Origin: an uncultured Bacteroidota bacterium
GTDB lineage: Bacteria > Bacteroidota > Bacteroidia > Flavobacteriales > Schleiferiaceae
Reading direction: 5' to 3'
DNA length: 64,000 bases
NCBI GenBank assembly: GCA_913057235.1
Contig: CAJXNI010000011.1
Coordinates: 31,655-95,654 of the forward strand
Positions 45,956 through 54,977 of this stretch are shown here, one piece after another. A model generated the notes under the pieces. The model was not told the origin of the DNA. It ran no database searches and was given only the letters and a program-made list of their open reading frames with translations. The position numbers and the translations under genes were made by a program. The stretch's first letter is position 1, and each line of letters opens with the position of its first letter.

Positions 45956-46935
45956 TTAAGAACATGAATGAGGTAGCGTAATGGTGACTGCAGTTCCGGT
46001 GCCTAGTTCGCTCTCAATGCTGAGACTTCCGTTTAATCCTTCAACCTGATTTTTGATGTGAAATAGCTCCAGTCCTTTATTATGCGGGGCATCACCTAAG
46101 GTTTTACCGCGTTCAAAAATGGTGCTTTTGTTCTGAGACAGGTGAATACCAATACCATGATGTTGCACTGATTGCCGCAATTTATTGTCATGAGCGCTGG
46201 TCCCTAAAGTTATTTCTCAAAAAACCGTTGTTCTTCTATGCTTTATAGAGTTGGAAACCAGATTATAGGGTAATGCTTTCTAAGTAATGGAGGTGGGTGC
46301 AGATCTTCAAATCTTTTGAAACTATCATTTTAAGGTTTTCACCCGCTTCGCGTAATTGAGAAGAGAGCGGTCTTAAACTATTATTTATGAACTTGATCAG
46401 CATCACTTTTCCCTCAGGCTTCCGCAGCACGTAGCCACGGTCTTTAATCTCGTGGTAGCTCCCGTCTTGTTTTTAATAGCGGTATTCTAGCAGCTAAATG
46501 TCCTGGTTATTTTCTTCCAAGGCTGCAAAACTGGTGGCCACCCCTTTTCGGTCTTCCGGATGGATGCGTTACTCCTAAGCTTCCAATTGTGTGAAATCTT
46601 CATGAGGTATGCTCTCAAAAAGCTATTGATAATTTGGGCTCCAAGTGAGGCGTTTTGAGGTCACATCATACTCCCAAATTACGTCACTGGTGGCGGCACC
46701 GTACAAAGCCAATTTGCGCCTAGTCAAGACCAGTTAAAACTGCAAATAGAGCTCTGCTAGGTGGCTAAAAGACTTAACTGAGTCAGTTTTTAACGTAATC
46801 ATCCCAGCGCGTGAATAGCCAATCCTTGTTAGTTTCTTTTTCAAAAACAAAGGGGAGTTCAATCCAGTGCACGGGGTTTTTTGCATCGGCTTTAAGCCTA
46901 GAACTTGGGTAAAAGGAAACTGGTGCAAAAAGAAC
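45956..46935 (-). pseudogene. PAS-domain sensor histidine kinase, heavily decayed
   Basis: Minus-strand frames contain pieces of a sensor kinase. A sensor-domain end is followed by SVKSFSHLAELYLQF, then a PAS domain (VIWEYDVTSKRLTWSPNY, RIHPEDRKGV, LEYRY, KQDGSYHEIKDRGYVLRKP), a fragment before the ATPase (SSQLREAGENLKMIV), the N-box (LVSNSIKHRRT) and the G1/G2 region up to the TAA-like end (GIGIHLSQ, GTAVTITLP). At least eight in-frame stops interrupt it, and there are frameshifts near 46755 and 46280. The H-box with the phosphorylated His is absent. Several stops fall where the family has Trp or Gln. It cannot be functional. Confidence 0.8.
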
Positions 46936-47121
46936 GTTTATAGAGGCGGACAAAACAGACACCGGGTGGGGTAAGGCGCCTAGAGCCCTTTGTCATTGAC
47001 CCTGAATAAAAATCTGCATAGGATTTTGAGATGCCATTGCTTTTAAAATGCTCAAAGAAACTTCTTATAGGAACAGGAGTTCACGCCTGTTTAAAAAAAT
47101 TCTACTAAGGCTATTTAACGC
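46936..47121. other. non-coding gap after dnaA
   Basis: Between the decayed kinase and the dnaA stop I see no open frame, hairpin terminator or repeat. It probably contains the lost 5' end of the kinase gene. Confidence 0.4.
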
Positions 47122-48552
47122 CTATTGCAAGGTAAGTTTCTTCCGCAGGTCCTCTACGTAGGTTTTAAAACGTTTATCCGTTTCGGTAAGATTATTTACC
47201 GTACGGCAGGCATGAAGCACCGTAGCGTGATCCTTATTTCCGCATTGGGCACCAATGCTGGCCAATGAGTTTTTGGTAAGCTGTTTTGAAAAGTACATCG
47301 CTAATTGCCTCGCTTGTACAATCTCTCGCTTGCGTGTCTTTGATTTCAATAAGTCAATGGGCATGTCAAAATAATCACAAACCACTTTTTGAATGTAATC
47401 GATGCTGATTTCACGAGTGGTGTTTTTGACAAACTTATCAATCATCTGCTTGGCCAGTTCAATGGTAATTTTCTTCTTGTTTAAAGAAGACTGAGCCAAC
47501 AAAGAAATAAGGGCTCCCTCCAGCTCGCGCACATTTGAATTAATGCTGTAGGCCAAATACTCAATTACGTCATGGGGCATTTCTACTCCATCATTGTATA
47601 GTTTTTGGTTTAGTATGGCAATGCGTGTTTCTAAATCTGGTGTTTGTAAATCGGCACTGAGGCCCCACTTGAACCTAGAGAGCAAGCGTTGTTCTACGCC
47701 TTGTAAATCTACCGGAGCGCGGTCTGAGGTAAGAATTACCTGTTTGCCGTGTTGATGCAGGTGATTGAAAATCTCAAAGAAAATATCTTGGGTTTTTTCG
47801 CGACCGGCAAAAGAGTGCACATCATCCACTATAAGCACATCAATCATTTGGTAGAAATGCACAAAATCATTGCGGGTGTTATTGCGAGTGGCGTCTATAA
47901 ACTGCTGCATGAACTTCTCTGCAGACACATACAGCACTGTTTTTTCGGGATACTTGTCTTTAATTTCGATGCCTATAGCGTGGGCCAGGTGGGTTTTACC
48001 CAAGCCATTACCGCCATAGACCAGTAGCGGGTTAAAGGAGGTACCTCCTGGTTTATTGGCTACCGCATAGCCTGCTGACCGGGCCAAACGATTGCAATCT
48101 CCTTCAATGTAATTTTCAAAGGTATAATTAGGATTGAGTTGCGACTCCACATTTACCTTTCGCAGTCCAGGTATCACAAAAGGATTTTTCACTCCCTTTT
48201 CACCTATTTCTACCGGCATGTTCACCTTTGGATTTTTAAGATTGCCGCGGTTGCTACTAGGAATCTTTACCGTGTAAGGATTGGCGTTGCCATAGGTGTT
48301 TTCCATTATAATGCTATACACCAGTTTGGCATCTTCACCCAGTTCACGAGTAATTGCGCTTTTTAAGAGTTTTAGATAGTTTTCTTCCAACCATTCATAA
48401 AAAAACTTACTGGGCACCTGAATACTCAGTACCTTATCTTTAAGCTTAATGGGTTTAATGGGTATGAACCACGTCTTAAAACTTTGGGAGCTAATGTTAT
48501 CTTTAATGTAGTCAAGACAATTTTCCCAAACCGTTTCAGCAGTGAGCTCCAT
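47122..48552 (-). CDS. dnaA: chromosomal replication initiator DnaA
   Basis: I take the ATG at 48552 (MELTAETVWENCLDYIKDN), giving 476 residues; the frame is open 25 codons further. Domain I is followed by a linker, then the AAA+ domain with LVYGGNGLGKTHLAHAIG (Walker A), VLIVDDVHSFAG (Walker B) and NVRELEGALISL, and domain IV with GNKDHATVLHACRTV, the DNA-binding signature. It opens the origin of replication. dnaN and recF are not adjacent. Confidence 0.97.
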   Translation of the reverse strand: MELTAETVWENCLDYIKDNISSQSFKTWFIPIKPIKLKDKVLSIQVPSKFFYEWLEENYLKLLKSAITRELGEDAKLVYSIIMENTYGNANPYTVKIPSSNRGNLKNPKVNMPVEIGEKGVKNPFVIPGLRKVNVESQLNPNYTFENYIEGDCNRLARSAGYAVANKPGGTSFNPLLVYGGNGLGKTHLAHAIGIEIKDKYPEKTVLYVSAEKFMQQFIDATRNNTRNDFVHFYQMIDVLIVDDVHSFAGREKTQDIFFEIFNHLHQHGKQVILTSDRAPVDLQGVEQRLLSRFKWGLSADLQTPDLETRIAILNQKLYNDGVEMPHDVIEYLAYSINSNVRELEGALISLLAQSSLNKKKITIELAKQMIDKFVKNTTREISIDYIQKVVCDYFDMPIDLLKSKTRKREIVQARQLAMYFSKQLTKNSLASIGAQCGNKDHATVLHACRTVNNLTETDKRFKTYVEDLRKKLTLQ

Positions 48553-48779
48553 TTGTAATAATTTAGTAATTGTTAGTTCTTGAAGCAAAGTGATAATACT
48601 TTGCAGTTGTTGGTTGGCCTCTTTCAAGGCTGAGCAAAAATGTAGACAAAAAAGTTATAAAAAAAACACATTGGGGGTTGATTATTTAGTTTTTTCTACG
48701 CAATTTATCAACCGCATTAACGCTCTGTATCCCGCATTATACCGTTAAAAGCCATTAATAATCAGGAGTTAACCTTTGC

Positions 48780-49184
48780 ATGTTTACACACAAAACCAGC
48801 GTTAGAATAAGATATGCCGAAACCGACCAGATGGGGGTGGTTTATTACGGAAATTACGCCCAGTTTTTTGAAGTAGCTAGAGTTGAGGCGCTTAGAAGTT
48901 TGGGTATGTCATACCGACAGTTGGAAGAACGTGGTGTCATACTTCCGGTGCGCAGCTTAGAAATTCAATACCGGGGTTCGGCTGTGTACGATGAGCAAAT
49001 TGAAGTAAAAACCGTGATACCCGAATTACCTCAAACACGCATCATCTTTAATCACGAGGTTTTAAATGAAGGAGGTAAACTAATTACCACCGGCCAGGTG
49101 CAACTGGTTTTTGTAAGTGCACAAACCAAGAGGCCCATGCGGGCTCCTGCTTATTTTCAAGAACTCTTTGAGCCTTTTTTCTAA
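48780..49184 (+). CDS. YbgC-type acyl-CoA thioesterase
   Basis: The 134-residue hot-dog protein has the YbgC/4HBT signature VRIRYAETDQMGVVYYGNYAQFFEVAR near residues 8-34, with the catalytic Asp in ETDQMG. It is divergent from dnaA and overlaps the secreted peptidase gene by 4 bp at its 3' end. YbgC relatives interact with lipid synthesis and the Tol-Pal system in other phyla; no such genes are adjacent here. Confidence 0.88.
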   Translation: MFTHKTSVRIRYAETDQMGVVYYGNYAQFFEVARVEALRSLGMSYRQLEERGVILPVRSLEIQYRGSAVYDEQIEVKTVIPELPQTRIIFNHEVLNEGGKLITTGQVQLVFVSAQTKRPMRAPAYFQELFEPFF

Positions 49185-50953
49185 GCCTTGCTCAGCTTTA
49201 CCACCTTTACCGCGCCATTAGCGGTGGTGATTTTCAGTAGGTAGAGACCACTGCGCAAGCCTTGGCCGGTAATGCTGGATTTATTCTGATTGTGTACTTT
49301 TTTAAACAAAACTCTTTTACCCCCAATTGATAACAATTCCAGGCTTTGCAAGTCCTGAGCAGCGGTGATGGTTAGTGCTTCGCCTCGGCTAAAGCCCAAA
49401 CTGTTGTAAACCTGAATTTGGGCAGGATTGGTTTTTTCGCCTAGTCCAATTTCCATTGGAAGCACTTGTCTGCGTTTGAAGGCCCGGTGTATATTATGCA
49501 CATGATCTCCGTTATAAAGAAGGGAGTCATTACGCAGCATTTTATAAGCAAACTGCTGGTAAGTTTCAGAGGGAGTAAGGCTGTATATACTTTCCAGAAT
49601 TAAAGAATTGGTAGCGGATCGGCCAATATCACTCTCCAGTTCCCGCAGGCAGCTCACCATTAAATCAGTGTGCTCATAAATACCATTAAAGCTAATTTGG
49701 GTGTAATTTTTTTGGCTTACGGCACTGCGACCCGGCCAAAACTCATTGTGGCCATCCCAATTAAAAATGCGGTCTACCTGATGAGGTGAAGCGTCTTTAG
49801 AATAACTATGCGCCACAAAATCGCACAGCGCCTCTTCCAAGGTTCTTTTTTCCAGGCTTCCGCCCGATGAATTGCTGGCGCCATCTACTACCGCGTGAAA
49901 AAACTCATGCACAATCACGTCTGCATCTTCGGCATCGTCTACGCCACCATCGCCAAAGCGCAATTCTTGAAAGCGGCCACTGTAACTAGACTGGTCTACT
50001 ACATAACCATGGGCATCAGCATTCACTTTAAAGCCTGGCAGGTTATACCCTAAAGCCTGAATGTACTCCCCATACTCCGTGAGATGGTAAAGAGTGCTTA
50101 CGTCCTCAAATCCGTATTGTGAACGATCAAAAATAAAATCAGGGTTGGTTTGTGTAACCGGAGCCACGCTAGGAGCATAATCATCTACCAACTCCGCCAC
50201 GTTATTTTCTAAGCTAAAAACTCCGTTTTGCAGGGAGCCTTTTACTACCGCCATTTGCTGTTGAGCCGCTAAGGCTGTGTTATTCGCGTCATTATTATCG
50301 ATAAAATTACCACCGTAAAACTGATTGGCGGTGGTCAGCGGGTCGGGATTAAATATGGAAATATTCAGGAGCGTATCTTGCTTAAAACGCCTCTCGTCTT
50401 CCACTTGCATAACTGTTTGTCCGTGCTTAATTAAGGTCACCACCACCCCGGGTCCGGCTAAAAAGTCTTGCTTTTGCGCGCTTACCAAACCCTCTTGCGT
50501 AGGAAACCACAAGTCTTGTTCCTCGCCAAGAGGCGCTTGCAAAGGGGGAGCTGTTTTAGGGCTTAGATTTTGATTTTGGAAGGTCACTTCAGCTTTGGTG
50601 AAAACGGGCAGACTGACATAAACACGGTTATTTTTATACACACTGGCCCGTACCTTAGCTTGGTAGACCGCACGGTCTTTATAATGCAATTGAAAATGGA
50701 AATGCTGCGCTAAAGGTGAAACTTTTCTCTCCAGGAAAGTGAGGCTCAAGCGTTCATCATTTAGAAACAGGTGCTGTAGCTGTTGGGTCAAGCCCGAAAG
50801 GCTGGTGTCAAAAGCGGTAAAGACCTTTTCATGGTGACTGAGTTGAAAATCATTAGACCACTGATTTTGAGGTCTTTCCAGTTGAGCCTTTGCGTTAAAG
50901 GCTAGGGCAAAAACCCCGGAAATAAGCGCAATTTTAGATATGAATTTGTGCAT
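49181..50953 (-). CDS. secreted zinc metallopeptidase with T9SS C-terminal sorting domain
   Basis: From the ATG at 50953 the protein has 590 residues. A signal peptide (ALISGVFALAFNAKAQ) is followed by a prodomain. The zincin motif HEFFHAVVDGAS lies near residue 345, with a downstream Glu in KRTLEEALCDFVAHSY as the third zinc ligand, the M4/M36 (fungalysin-thermolysin) pattern. The last 80 residues form a type A sorting domain, ending GLYLLKITTANGAVKVVKLSKA-like (quoted in part). Such proteins cross the outer membrane through the type IX system. The substrate is unknown. Confidence 0.85.
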   Translation of the reverse strand: MHKFISKIALISGVFALAFNAKAQLERPQNQWSNDFQLSHHEKVFTAFDTSLSGLTQQLQHLFLNDERLSLTFLERKVSPLAQHFHFQLHYKDRAVYQAKVRASVYKNNRVYVSLPVFTKAEVTFQNQNLSPKTAPPLQAPLGEEQDLWFPTQEGLVSAQKQDFLAGPGVVVTLIKHGQTVMQVEDERRFKQDTLLNISIFNPDPLTTANQFYGGNFIDNNDANNTALAAQQQMAVVKGSLQNGVFSLENNVAELVDDYAPSVAPVTQTNPDFIFDRSQYGFEDVSTLYHLTEYGEYIQALGYNLPGFKVNADAHGYVVDQSSYSGRFQELRFGDGGVDDAEDADVIVHEFFHAVVDGASNSSGGSLEKRTLEEALCDFVAHSYSKDASPHQVDRIFNWDGHNEFWPGRSAVSQKNYTQISFNGIYEHTDLMVSCLRELESDIGRSATNSLILESIYSLTPSETYQQFAYKMLRNDSLLYNGDHVHNIHRAFKRRQVLPMEIGLGEKTNPAQIQVYNSLGFSRGEALTITAAQDLQSLELLSIGGKRVLFKKVHNQNKSSITGQGLRSGLYLLKITTANGAVKVVKLSKA

Positions 50954-50964
50954 AATCAAAACCT

Positions 50965-51576
50965 TTATTTAAAGGTGATAAAGGGTAAATCTTTTAGCAC
51001 CCCCAAAGTACGTTCTTTTTGGCTGAGGCGCACTTTTAAGCCATAGCCCGCATCTTGTCCCATTTTTTCTTCGGCAATTTGGGCCGTAGTCTGCCGCAAG
51101 GCCTGCATTACAGTGCCCGTGTGCTCATAGGGAAAGCGTATTTCAAAGTGGTGCTGCAAATACACGGTTTTGATTTTAGCCTGGCTTAGCGCCTCCTGCG
51201 CGGTTGTTTTGTAAGCATTTATTAAACCGGGTACCCCTAGTTTGGTGCCCCCAAAGTAGCGCACCACCACAACCAGTACATTCCACAAATTTGCGGCCAA
51301 AATTTGATTAAAAATGGGGGTGCCCGCTGAGTTAGAAGGTTCCCCATCATCATTGTAACGATTTTGCGGTTGCAAAGGCTGGGTTCTAAACGCAAAGCAA
51401 TGGTGGCGGGCATCGTGGTAGCGGGCCTTAATTTCCTGCAAGGCCGCCTGGGCTTCATCGGCATGAGCCACCGGCACGGCCAAGCCTATAAATTTACTAC
51501 CCCGGTCTTTAAAAAGGCTTTCGCCCGAGGAGGCCAGGGTTTTGTAAAAATCTTCTTCCAGGGCCTGATGCTGCAT
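50965..51576 (-). CDS. YigZ/IMPACT family protein
   Basis: The 203-residue protein has the UPF0029 domain: GSKFIGLAVPVAHADEA, HHCFAFR, DDGEPSNSAGTPI and VVVVRYFGGTKLGVPGL. A C-terminal DUF1949-like domain follows. The family is linked to translation control in eukaryotes and has no settled role in bacteria. It lies 1 bp from the transporter gene on the same strand. Confidence 0.93.
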   Translation of the reverse strand: MQHQALEEDFYKTLASSGESLFKDRGSKFIGLAVPVAHADEAQAALQEIKARYHDARHHCFAFRTQPLQPQNRYNDDGEPSNSAGTPIFNQILAANLWNVLVVVVRYFGGTKLGVPGLINAYKTTAQEALSQAKIKTVYLQHHFEIRFPYEHTGTVMQALRQTTAQIAEEKMGQDAGYGLKVRLSQKERTLGVLKDLPFITFK

Positions 51577-52443
51577 TTACACAGTGTAAAAAATTAGTAC
51601 AATGCTCACCAAAGCTAAGCCTAAACCCCACTTATTAAAAGTGTTCAGTTTTTCGGCAAAAGCCAAAGTACCAATGAGGGCTGAGAGCGCCACAATACCT
51701 ACGTTATTTAGGGCAAATAAATTACTGCTGGGCAGCTGCGGCTCATTTAAGGCCAGCAGTAGAAAATAGATGGAACCGTAGTTGGGAATACCCAAGGCCA
51801 GGCCACCTACTACTGACTTTAGCTGAAAACTTTGGTGATTGGTAAATCTGCGGTACAGCACAAACAAAACCCCAAACAAACCGGCCACCCCAAAAATAGC
51901 AGAGGCAAATAGGGCGTGCTCAGACTCGGGAACCAAAGTAGCTTCATTGTAATTGATAAAGGCATCTAAAAAGCCGCTGCCTACAAAAAGTAAAATGGGT
52001 AAGGCCAGCATTTTTAAATCGCCTTTTACGCGCTGGGGCTTGTAAGTAGCTAAAAAAACCGCCAGTAAGGCAAGAATAAAGCCGGTGATTTTTAAAAATG
52101 TAAGCGCTTCATTGAAGTACCAAATGCCAAAACTTACGGGAATAATCACCGACATTTTCACGGCCACACTCACTGAGGCTACGCCAAAGGTTTGGCTTAC
52201 CCAGGCCATGAGCTGAAAAAGGGTGATGAACAGAAAACCCAAGAGCACAATGCTCCAAAACCAAGGTTGGTGGGGTACGTCTAGCAAATTAGGATTAAAA
52301 CCATTTACGGCCTGGCCTACGCTAAAAGCTACTATGTAGTTGACCAAAATGGCCTGCAGGTTATTGACCTGGTACTTGCCAATGAGTTTAAAAACCACAA
52401 AAATGAGGGTAGAGCACACAATGCTCAGCAAAAGCCAAATCAT
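51577..52443 (-). CDS. EamA-family (DMT) transporter
   Basis: The 288-residue protein has about ten hydrophobic segments in two repeats (WLLLSIVCSTLIFVVFKLI, ILALLAVFLATYKPQ, ALSALIGTLAFAEKL), as in drug/metabolite transporters. The substrate cannot be predicted. It overlaps ribD by 4 bp. Confidence 0.85.
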   Translation of the reverse strand: MIWLLLSIVCSTLIFVVFKLIGKYQVNNLQAILVNYIVAFSVGQAVNGFNPNLLDVPHQPWFWSIVLLGFLFITLFQLMAWVSQTFGVASVSVAVKMSVIIPVSFGIWYFNEALTFLKITGFILALLAVFLATYKPQRVKGDLKMLALPILLFVGSGFLDAFINYNEATLVPESEHALFASAIFGVAGLFGVLFVLYRRFTNHQSFQLKSVVGGLALGIPNYGSIYFLLLALNEPQLPSSNLFALNNVGIVALSALIGTLAFAEKLNTFNKWGLGLALVSIVLIFYTV

Positions 52444-53471
52444 TCACGGAAGTAATTAAGAATGCGATCTTTACCTAAAAGCGCACTGTGGCGGGCTTCT
52501 AAAGCCAAAGCAGGCGCCTTTAAACCTTGGCCAAAGGTAACATCACCTATCAGAACCAAGGCTTCATCCCAGAGATTTTGATCCAAAAAATTCTGGAGGG
52601 TTTTGGCGCCACCTTCCACAAGCACAGACTGAATGCCATTAACGTAGCAGTAGCTTAAAACCTGCTCTAAAAATGGTTCCTCTTCAGAAAGAGTTACCGC
52701 CTGTTTGAGCGCACTTTCCTGGGTGGTAAAAATGCGGTAGTGCTCATCATTATACACCTCTGCGTTTTTTCGTACCCGCAGTTGCGGATCTAAAATCAAA
52801 CGCAGCAACTTCTGGTTGCGCACTTCAGTAATTTTTAACTGCGGATTGTCATTTTCTACCGTTTGGGCTCCTACTAAAATGGCATCAAAAGAGCTGCGCA
52901 CCTGATGCACATAACTGCGGGTGTTGGGCTGGGTAATCCAATTGATGCCCAGCTCATGCGCTTCGCGCTTACGGTCTAAAAAGCCATCAAGCGTTTGGGC
53001 CCATTTGAGCAGAATGTAAGGCCGCTTTTGGCTGTGAAAGGTGAAGAACATCCGGTTAAGCGCCAGGGCCTCTTTTTCCAATACGCCTTCGCATACTTCC
53101 ACACCGTGGTCGCGTAGTTGCTGTATGCCCCGGCCGTTCACGGCACTGTGCACATCGCGGCAAGCTACCACCACACGCGGAATTTCTTTTTCAATGATTA
53201 AACTGGAGCAGGGGGGCGTTTTTCCCTGATGCGAGCAGGGTTCCAGACTCACGTAGAGGGTACTTTCTTTAAGCAGGGCAGGATCTTTTACCGATTTAAT
53301 GGCGTTTACCTCGGCATGGGGTTCTCCGGCCCGGTAATGCCAACCCTCGCCAATAATTTTGTTTTGGTGCACAATTACGCTGCCCACCATGGGATTAGGG
53401 CTCACGGTATTTTTTCCGTTCAGGGCCAATTGCAGGCAACGCTGCATAAATTTTTCATCTGGGGTACTCAA
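52440..53471 (-). CDS. ribD: bifunctional riboflavin deaminase/reductase RibD
   Basis: I chose the TTG at 53471, which gives MSTPDEKFMQRCL and 343 residues; the frame is open 12 codons further. The N-terminal deaminase domain has PNPMVGSVIV, PHAEVNAI and PCSHQGKTPPC for zinc binding. The C-terminal reductase domain has RPYILLKWAQTLDG, AILVGAQTVENDNPQL and VLVEGGAKTLQ. It carries out two steps of riboflavin synthesis. Confidence 0.95.
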   Translation of the reverse strand: MSTPDEKFMQRCLQLALNGKNTVSPNPMVGSVIVHQNKIIGEGWHYRAGEPHAEVNAIKSVKDPALLKESTLYVSLEPCSHQGKTPPCSSLIIEKEIPRVVVACRDVHSAVNGRGIQQLRDHGVEVCEGVLEKEALALNRMFFTFHSQKRPYILLKWAQTLDGFLDRKREAHELGINWITQPNTRSYVHQVRSSFDAILVGAQTVENDNPQLKITEVRNQKLLRLILDPQLRVRKNAEVYNDEHYRIFTTQESALKQAVTLSEEEPFLEQVLSYCYVNGIQSVLVEGGAKTLQNFLDQNLWDEALVLIGDVTFGQGLKAPALALEARHSALLGKDRILNYFRE

Positions 53472-53571
53472 AAGCGCTAATTTTTGCTTTGCGTCAAAGT
53501 AAAGCAATCAGGGGCTTATTGTTTGGTACGGGGTCAAAACTTTTAAGGGCTTAATTGTTTGCTTTAATACT

Positions 53572-54159
53572 ATGGCGCAGTTGTTTTTTTCAGACGAGCA
53601 AAGTTTCAAAGAAATTGAGGTAGACCTTTGGCACGAAATGGCCAAATCTTTGGCCAAAAGTAGCCACCCCTTCCGGTACCCCAGCCTGGCCACCCAAAGT
53701 GAAGAGGGGCCACAGCAGCGCACGGTGGTTTTGCGCAGCGTAAAAAGTACCGCCAAAGAGCTTTGGTTTTACACCGATGGACGTTCGGCTAAGGTACAAG
53801 AGCTGGCCCAGGATGAGCGCGCGGCTGTGCACGCCTACCACCCGCGCAAGAAGCTGCAGTTGCGTTTTAAGGGGAGCGTGAAAGTTTTGAAATCTGGGGA
53901 AAAATGGCAGGAGGCCTTTGACGGCATACCCAAGAACCGCTACTTTGAGTACAGCACCCAAAAAGCCCCAGGCACCGGATTGGACGAAGTGCCAGAAGCG
54001 TATCCCAGCCAACCTGAGCAGGCGGCCCAGTATTTTAGGTTGCTAATTTTTAAAACGGATCAGCTGGAGGCCTTGCAGCTCAATGCCAACCGACACTTTA
54101 GGGTGCTCTTTAGCTACAGCCAAAAGGAGTTGCGCCAGGCCCAGTGGTTGCAGCCTTAG
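53572..54159 (+). CDS. pyridoxamine 5'-phosphate oxidase family flavoprotein
   Basis: The 195-residue split-barrel protein has the FMN-binding positions of this fold (RTVVLRSV, LWFYTDGRSAKVQEL, RKKLQLRFKG). It lacks the well-conserved C-terminal RxR motif region expected for true PdxH, so it more likely belongs to the general PNPOx family than to PLP synthesis. It is divergent from ribD (FMN precursor pathway). The substrate is not known. Confidence 0.78.
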   Translation: MAQLFFSDEQSFKEIEVDLWHEMAKSLAKSSHPFRYPSLATQSEEGPQQRTVVLRSVKSTAKELWFYTDGRSAKVQELAQDERAAVHAYHPRKKLQLRFKGSVKVLKSGEKWQEAFDGIPKNRYFEYSTQKAPGTGLDEVPEAYPSQPEQAAQYFRLLIFKTDQLEALQLNANRHFRVLFSYSQKELRQAQWLQP

Positions 54160-54929
54160 TCAAACTGCTGTAAAAAGTTTTCCAATTCTTTGTCTTTGAC
54201 GTAGCGTCTAAAGCAGGCTTGTACATTGCGTAAAAAATCATAATCATTCATGGCGTGCATACTTACCGCGGTAAATTTGCAGTAAAACATAAAGGCCTCT
54301 AATTCATCTACGCTGAGACCGGTTAGTTTCATTACGTTTTCACGATTGTTGCTTTGCTCCAGGCGCTTGCGGTAGGCGTCTTCCAGTTGCAAGGAGCGCA
54401 AACGCGCCAGCTGTTGCGCCTTGGAGCTAAACATGCGGTAAAAGGCACCCCCGGCCTGAAGGTCACCGGCCAGCATTTCCAGGTCACTGCGCAAATCTTC
54501 ACTGCGGGGTATTTGCGGCTTAAGTAGTTTCATTTGCCGGGGTTTATTGGTGGTGAGCTTGTAGCTTACCACATTGGCCTCTTCCAGCAGGTAATTCTGC
54601 TCCTTCATTTTGATTACCACTTCCTGCAAAGGAGCGGTACTGTCATTGTAAATAAAGTAATAGTATTGGTAGCCTAGGCTGCTAAAAACCAAAGTGTCGC
54701 CCAGCTTTAGGCTGATTTCAAAAAAGCCATCTCCATCGGAGATGGTGCCTTTGTAGGTAGTTTTATTCACCACGTGGGTGCCGGGCAGGGTTTCTTTCTT
54801 TACACTGTCTACTACCCAGCCGCTTAATTTTTGCCTGGGCAGGGTTTGCGCTTGGGTCCCATAAAAGAAAAGGCTTACCGCTATTAGCAACGGCAAACGA
54901 TAATTATATTTGAGGCCTTTAAAAATCAT
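54156..54929 (-). CDS. secreted CarboxypepD_reg-like domain protein
   Basis: The 257-residue protein has a signal peptide (LLIAVSLFFYGTQAQ) and an N-terminal carboxypeptidase-regulatory-like domain at residues 35-115: LSGWVVDSVKKETLPGTHVV, ISDGDGFFEISLKLGDTLVFSSLGY. This beta-sandwich is usually the front of TonB-dependent receptors, but here it is followed only by about 130 helical residues. Its stop overlaps the PNPOx gene by 4 bp. Function unknown; cell-surface or periplasmic. Confidence 0.78.
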   Translation of the reverse strand: MIFKGLKYNYRLPLLIAVSLFFYGTQAQTLPRQKLSGWVVDSVKKETLPGTHVVNKTTYKGTISDGDGFFEISLKLGDTLVFSSLGYQYYYFIYNDSTAPLQEVVIKMKEQNYLLEEANVVSYKLTTNKPRQMKLLKPQIPRSEDLRSDLEMLAGDLQAGGAFYRMFSSKAQQLARLRSLQLEDAYRKRLEQSNNRENVMKLTGLSVDELEAFMFYCKFTAVSMHAMNDYDFLRNVQACFRRYVKDKELENFLQQFD

Positions 54930-54977
54930 GGTATAAAAGTAGGCAAGGCGCCTCTGATAATTTGAAAAACTAAGTTA

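Noticed and set aside
9238..46935. TAG read as an amino acid (recoding) in the interrupted genes
   Set aside because: Intact, recognisable genes end at TAG (for example 136-1326 and 21874-23544), other relics use TAA and TGA as interrupting stops, and frameshifts also occur. Decay is simpler.
48553..48779. Replication origin before dnaA
   Set aside because: The gap is AT-rich but I found no cluster of TTATNCACA boxes, only a single weak TTATCAAC. Strand-skew analysis over the genome would be needed.
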